Assembly (NCBI GenBank): GCA_012842765.1
Contig: DUWJ01000144.1
Location: 1 to 7,736 of the forward strand
DNA length: 7,736 nt
Reading direction: 5' to 3'
Source: Bacillota bacterium
GTDB lineage: Bacteria > Bacillota > DTU025
Shown: piece after piece, positions 4,325-7,736 of the stretch
Layout of the letters: every line of letters starts with the position of its first letter
How positions within the stretch are numbered: position 1 is the stretch's first letter
Translations under genes and position numbers: made by a program
Notes under the pieces: generated by a model
Seen by the model: the letters and a program-made list of their open reading frames with translations, nothing else
Databases searched by the model: none
Told to the model about the DNA's origin: nothing

Positions 4325-6496
4325 ATGCTGGAATTTCCGGGCATGACGGCCGATGACATCAAGGTGTTTTTGATAGAAGCAGAAGAGCAACTTCAGTCCC
4401 TCGAAGACGGTTTGCTCGAGTTGGAGCAGGCCGGCGAGGACGATGAGGTCATTGGGCAAATATTCAGAGCTGCGCATACTCTCAAGGGTTCGTCTGCCAC
4501 ACTTGGCCACGACAAAATGGCTAATCTGACACATTCTATGGAGAGTGTGCTCGACCTGGTTCGAAAATCGCAGCTCGAGGTGGGCCCTGATCTCATGGAT
4601 GTCCTCTTCGAATGCTTGGACGTGCTCAGAGTGCTCAATCGTGAAGTCGAGACGGGCCAAGAGAGCGGAGAGGACATTACCGTGCTTACCGGGCGCCTGC
4701 TCGACATAATCGCATTTGCCGAAGAGGGAGGCTCGGGTTGCATCAGTGGTGAAAGCGAAGCGGGGGGATCCGGCGCCCAGTCTACCATGACCGTCGTTGA
4801 TGGCGGCATTATGCACGGCCCGGGCGATGTGGAGCTTTGCATCGCTTTCGCAGATACTTGTCAGATGCCTTCGGTCAGGGCTTACCAGGTTGTCGATAGG
4901 CTGTCGGTGATGGGGAATATAATCTATACCAGGCCTTCGATGGAACTGATCGAGGCGGGGCAGGACATAGGTGAGCTGACTGTGGCCATTGAGTGGGACG
5001 GCGATTCGCCGCAGCCCCTTGTTGAGGCCGCTATGGATGTTTCAGATGTAAAGTCGGCTCTGGTAGTTCAGGTGAGGCCTGCAGGCTCGCTAAAGGGAGA
5101 GGTCGATGCTGCTGCGGAGGCGTCGCGCGCGACTGTGGCTTCAGGGCCCAAGGAAAGTGAGCCCACGGGTGTTGAGGCTGGGCGTAAGGCCGGTGTGAAT
5201 AGGGGTTCAAGGTCTGCAACGTCGACTCGGGCCACTACTGTGAGGGTGGATGTGGCGCGGCTCGACGCGTTGTCGAATCTCGTGGCGGAGTTGGTGATCG
5301 ACCGCACGCACCTGGCTCAGCTCGAATCGAAGTTGGCGGAGAAACATGGCGGGGACGAGCTTGTGGCGGAGCTGAACAGGACATCCACTCACATAGGGAG
5401 GCTCACCACTGAGCTTCAGGAGGCCATAAACAAGGCCAGAATGTTCCCGATAGACAATGTTTTCAGGCGTTTTCCGAGAATGGTGAGGGATCTCGCGCAG
5501 AGCCAGGGAAAAGAGATCGACTTCATCATAGAGGGTGAAGATACAGAGCTCGACAGATCAGTCTCGGAGGAGATAGGGGATCCTCTGATCCACTTGATCC
5601 GAAACGCTGTGGGCCACGGTATAGAGACGCCGGAGGAGAGAGTCGCCGCGGGAAAGGCGCCCAAAGGGACTGTGAGGCTCTCTGCTTTTCATCAGGAAAA
5701 TTACATAGTCATAGAAATTGCCGATGACGGGCGGGGGATAGATCCTGAGGCGGTCAAGGAATCCGCTATCCGAAAAGGCCTGATCTCGGAGGAGGCAGCG
5801 GCGAGGATGTCTGACCGGGACGCGGTCAACCTCATCTTTTCGCCGGGGCTTTCCACTAGCAAGAAGGTGGATGATGTCTCCGGGCGTGGCGTGGGCATGG
5901 ATATTGTCCGAAAGAACATAGAACGGCTCAATGGCTCCATTTCCATAGATACACGTTTGGGAGAAGGCTCCACTTTTACTGTGAAACTTCCGCTCACCCT
6001 GGCGATAATCAGGGCGCTGCTGGTCGCCTACGATTCCCGAATTTACGCGATTCCCCTGGCTTCGGTGATGGAGATCACTAGGATAGAGCCTTCTGACATC
6101 CATACGGTGCACAAGCGCGAGGCCATACGGCTGAGGGGAGATGTAATACCCCTGCTATGGCTGGGTGAGATCTTTTCCAAAAGAGGCGAGGAGCGCGGGG
6201 CGGCTGAATGGATGGCAGCTGACGGTCGGCCTGAGGATGGCGCTGCAGGAGAGGCGCAGTCGAGACGGATGTTCGCGGTGATCACCTCTTCTCATGAAGG
6301 CCAAGTCGGCCTCGTTGTCGATTCTTTGGTGGGCGAGATGGAGATAGTCATCAAAAGCCTGGGTTCTTTTATTGGAAACATTCCGGGGGTATCCGGCGTT
6401 ACTATCCTGGGAGATGGGAGGGTAGCGCTGATACTGGATATTCCCAGCCTTGTCAGGAGAGTGGTGGAAGAGAGAAATGGCGCTGAACGGGGCTAA
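4325..6496 (+). CDS. cheA: Chemotaxis histidine kinase CheA
   Basis: 723 aa from ATG at 4325 (GGGGGC upstream; ATG at 4343 is a weaker alternative). Class II histidine kinase that phosphorylates CheY and CheB in response to receptor state. Domains: P1 Hpt about 7-125, with phospho-accepting H51 in AAHTLKGSSATLG; P2 regulator-docking about 167-252 (TCQMPSVRAYQVVDRL); a disordered Gly/Ala/Ser linker about 253-304; P3 dimerisation from about 306 (VRVDVARLDALSNLVAEL) with ARMFPIDNVFRRFPR; P4 ATPase with H423, N427 and H431 in the N box, DDGRGID at 467-473 and SGRGVGMD at 519-526; P5 CheW-like from about 563. Two oddities: the usual aspartate in NAVDHGIE is glycine (G430), and P5 has a roughly 29-residue Gly/Ala/Glu-rich insert at 620-648. 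The end overlaps cheD by 20 bases. Longer than Thermotoga CheA (about 671 aa), mainly because of linker and insert. Confidence 0.96.
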   Translation: MLEFPGMTADDIKVFLIEAEEQLQSLEDGLLELEQAGEDDEVIGQIFRAAHTLKGSSATLGHDKMANLTHSMESVLDLVRKSQLEVGPDLMDVLFECLDVLRVLNREVETGQESGEDITVLTGRLLDIIAFAEEGGSGCISGESEAGGSGAQSTMTVVDGGIMHGPGDVELCIAFADTCQMPSVRAYQVVDRLSVMGNIIYTRPSMELIEAGQDIGELTVAIEWDGDSPQPLVEAAMDVSDVKSALVVQVRPAGSLKGEVDAAAEASRATVASGPKESEPTGVEAGRKAGVNRGSRSATSTRATTVRVDVARLDALSNLVAELVIDRTHLAQLESKLAEKHGGDELVAELNRTSTHIGRLTTELQEAINKARMFPIDNVFRRFPRMVRDLAQSQGKEIDFIIEGEDTELDRSVSEEIGDPLIHLIRNAVGHGIETPEERVAAGKAPKGTVRLSAFHQENYIVIEIADDGRGIDPEAVKESAIRKGLISEEAAARMSDRDAVNLIFSPGLSTSKKVDDVSGRGVGMDIVRKNIERLNGSISIDTRLGEGSTFTVKLPLTLAIIRALLVAYDSRIYAIPLASVMEITRIEPSDIHTVHKREAIRLRGDVIPLLWLGEIFSKRGEERGAAEWMAADGRPEDGAAGEAQSRRMFAVITSSHEGQVGLVVDSLVGEMEIVIKSLGSFIGNIPGVSGVTILGDGRVALILDIPSLVRRVVEERNGAERG
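5427..5453 (+). promoter_or_regulatory. Possible internal sigma-28-like promoter within cheA
   Basis: TAAA at 5427-5430 and CCCGATAG at 5446-5453 are separated by exactly 15 bases, with two mismatches to the sigma-28 -10 consensus GCCGATAT. If used it would make a transcript covering the end of cheA plus cheD, cheY and cheB. It lies in codons for the conserved CheA stretch NKARMFPIDN, so chance similarity is a serious alternative. Confidence 0.22.
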
Positions 6497-6986
6497 AGAT
6501 GTAGTACCGATCGGAATTGGCGAGATGCATGTGTCGGACAAGCCAGGGGATGTTCTTGTTGCATACGGGCTCGGATCGTGTGTGGGCGTGGTCATTCATG
6601 ACCCTATCGGGAAGGTCGGAGGAATGGTCCATGTGGCTTTGCCCGAGTCGCTTTCCGCCCCAAGGAGCGAGGAACGTCCTGATGCGAGATACGCGGATGT
6701 GGGCGTTCCCATGCTCGTAGGCGAGGTGCTGAGGCTCGGAGGAATGAAGGCGAGGCTCGTGGCCCGGATCGCCGGAGGGGCAAAGATGTTTGACGTCACA
6801 CCTGAGTTGGAATTCATGGATATCGGGGCGCGCAATTCCGTAGCTGTAAGGGCGGAGCTTGAGGCGATGGGGATTCCGATTGTCGCCGAGGACATAGGCG
6901 GGGCCGACGGGCGCACACTTCGCTATGTTGTCGGCAGGGAGCAGGTTTTTGTCCGAAAGCTTGGGATGCGAGAGGTGGAGCTTTAG
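6477..6986 (+). CDS. cheD: Chemoreceptor glutamine deamidase CheD
   Basis: 169 aa from ATG at 6477, preceded by GGTGGAAGAGAG; a longer open frame to 6450 has no ribosome site. CheD deamidates specific glutamines of chemoreceptors, and in Bacillota and Thermotoga it also binds the CheY-P phosphatase CheC. Family segments visible: IGIGEMHVSDKPGDVLVAYG, then LGSCVGVVI with catalytic Cys35, VGGMVHVALPES with catalytic His52, RIAGGAKMF, DIGARNSVAV and AEDIGGADGRTL. The 17-residue Cys-His distance equals that of T. maritima CheD (C27/H44). The third triad residue there, T21, aligns with Ala29 here, so activity may be altered. No cheC lies next to it in this window. It overlaps cheA by 20 bases, and 22 bases separate it from cheY. 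Confidence 0.93.
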   Translation: MALNGAKDVVPIGIGEMHVSDKPGDVLVAYGLGSCVGVVIHDPIGKVGGMVHVALPESLSAPRSEERPDARYADVGVPMLVGEVLRLGGMKARLVARIAGGAKMFDVTPELEFMDIGARNSVAVRAELEAMGIPIVAEDIGGADGRTLRYVVGREQVFVRKLGMREVEL

Positions 6987-6993
6987 CTTCAGT

Positions 6994-7000
6994 GGGGGTG
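6994..7000 (+). promoter_or_regulatory. Ribosome binding site that selects the cheY start
   Basis: GGGGGTG lies 8 bases before GTG at 7009. It decides against the open frame that runs upstream to 6925 through the end of cheD, which would add 28 residues foreign to the receiver fold. Confidence 0.65.
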
Positions 7001-7008
7001 TTTGGCAG

Positions 7009-7365
7009 GTGCCGACTGTCCTTGTTGTAGATGATGCTGCTTTCATGAGAATGAGGGCCGGGAAACTCTTGAGCCAGAGTGGCTACGAGGTGATTGAGGC
7101 AGAAAACGGGCTCGATGCGTTAAACAAGTACACGGAGTACGAGCCTGACTTGGTCCTTATGGACATAACCATGCCTGTTATGGACGGTCTGACCGCGGTG
7201 CGGGAGATACGCCAGGTCGATCCGGAGGCGAAGATCATAATGGTATCTGCCATGGGGCAGCAGGCTATGGTGATCGAGGCGATCAAATTGGGGGCCAAGG
7301 ATTTCATCGTGAAGCCTTATGAGCCTGATAATGTCCTGGCTTCGGTGAAGAAGTTGATAGGCTAA
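7009..7365 (+). CDS. cheY: Chemotaxis response regulator CheY
   Basis: 118 aa from GTG at 7009, a single receiver domain and nothing else. Acidic pocket D8/D9 in VVDDAAFMR, phospho-acceptor D52 in LMDITMPVMDG, switch Ser80 in MVSAMGQQAMV, and Lys102 in DFIVKPY are all present. The SAMGQQAMVIEAIKLGAKDF stretch is nearly the same as in T. maritima CheY, the type used in Bacillota and Thermotoga chemotaxis. CheY-P made by CheA binds the flagellar switch (FliM/FliY) and sets rotation direction. Placement between cheD and cheB in a chemotaxis cluster supports CheY rather than a sporulation or other single-domain regulator. It ends in TAATGATG, which joins it to cheB. Confidence 0.95.
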   Translation: MPTVLVVDDAAFMRMRAGKLLSQSGYEVIEAENGLDALNKYTEYEPDLVLMDITMPVMDGLTAVREIRQVDPEAKIIMVSAMGQQAMVIEAIKLGAKDFIVKPYEPDNVLASVKKLIG

Positions 7366-7367
7366 TG

Positions 7368-7736
7368 ATGCCCATATCAGTGCTGGTTGTCGATGACTCT
7401 GCATTCATGCGCAAGGTCGTATCGGAGATGATTGCCTCCGATCCGGAGCTTTCTGTGGCGGGCACGGCCAGGGACGGTAAGGACGCCATAGAGAAGGCTA
7501 GGTCCGTGAGACCTGATGTGATCACTTTGGATGTGGAGATGCCCGTCATGGACGGGCTCGAAGCTCTGCCAGTGCTCTCCGGGGAGCTTGGGATACCAGT
7601 GGTGATGCTTTCCAGCCTCACGCAGGAGGGGGCGGAGGTAACCCTTCGGGCGCTCGGCCTTGGAGCCATCGATTTTGTGCCCAAGCCTTCAGGCGCAATC
7701 TCCCTCGACATCGACGTTGTCAGAGAAGACCTGCTA
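7368..7736 (+). CDS. cheB: Receptor methylesterase CheB, N-terminal part (cut by the window end)
   Basis: 123 codons are present, all receiver domain; the catalytic methylesterase domain would lie beyond base 7736. ATG at 7368 was chosen because GATAGG lies 6 bases upstream; ATG at 7365, which overlaps the cheY stop (TAATG), adds one Met and is also possible. Visible residues: D9/D10 in VVDDSAFMR, phospho-acceptor D55 in TLDVEMPVMDG, S82/S83 in VVMLSSLTQEGAE, and K106 in DFVPKPSG. The SSLTQEGA and DFVPKPSG stretches are typical of CheB rather than CheY. CheB-P removes methyl groups from chemoreceptor glutamates, which gives adaptation opposite to CheR; no cheR is seen here. Translation is probably coupled to cheY. 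The loss of the 3' part is the window edge, not a truncation in the genome as far as can be seen. Confidence 0.93.
   Translation, partial: MPISVLVVDDSAFMRKVVSEMIASDPELSVAGTARDGKDAIEKARSVRPDVITLDVEMPVMDGLEALPVLSGELGIPVVMLSSLTQEGAEVTLRALGLGAIDFVPKPSGAISLDIDVVREDLL

Noticed and set aside
5558..6112. 184-residue open frame on the minus strand opposite cheA
   Set aside because: It lies opposite the conserved ATPase region of CheA, and no family motif is seen in its translation.
6450..6476. Upstream TTG start for CheD
   Set aside because: No ribosome site precedes it, and the extra residues do not match CheD N termini; ATG at 6477 is preferred.
6925..7008. Upstream extension of the CheY frame by 28 residues
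   Set aside because: It overlaps cheD; the receiver fold begins exactly at GTG 7009, which has GGGGGTG in front.

Overview
The window is a tightly packed, entirely plus-strand flagellar and chemotaxis gene cluster. Its gene order is rod-binding protein (3' end) - yvyF-like - flgM - flgN - flgK - flgL - cheW - cheA - cheD - cheY - cheB (5' end). Moderately high GC, frequent GTG/TTG starts, strong purine-rich Shine-Dalgarno sequences of the GGAGGTGA type, a YvyF (TIGR03826-type) protein and a CheD deamidase all point to a Bacillota (Firmicutes) organism, probably a Clostridia-like or deeper-branching lineage. The species cannot be named from this sequence. Every gene is recognisable; I see no RNA gene, mobile element, CRISPR array or gene-free stretch over 300 bases.

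Layout. Bases 1-165 are the end of a single-domain rod-binding (FlgJ N-terminal type) protein, and the zinc-finger gene yvyF overlaps its end by 20 bases. A 78-base gap (611-688) follows and holds a clear sigma-28 (SigD/FliA) promoter, TAAA-N16-GCCGATAC. Behind this promoter come flgM (anti-sigma-28), flgN (export chaperone), flgK and flgL (hook-filament junction proteins), so the anti-sigma factor sits first in a unit driven by the sigma factor it inhibits. A compact GC-rich hairpin lies in the 76-base flgK-flgL gap.

From flgL the cluster runs straight into chemotaxis genes with gaps of 2-22 bases or short overlaps. CheW couples receptors to the kinase CheA, which phosphorylates CheY (motor) and CheB (receptor methylesterase); CheD deamidates receptors. 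In Bacillus subtilis flgL is followed by yviE-fliW-csrA; none of those is here, and no cheC accompanies cheD.

I do not see an undescribed system. The points most worth a second look are the sigma-28 promoter, a second weaker sigma-28-like match inside cheA, the flgK-flgL hairpin, and three departures from family consensus: the triad threonine position of CheD is alanine, the aspartate of the CheA N box is glycine, and FlgL has two cysteines near its two ends.
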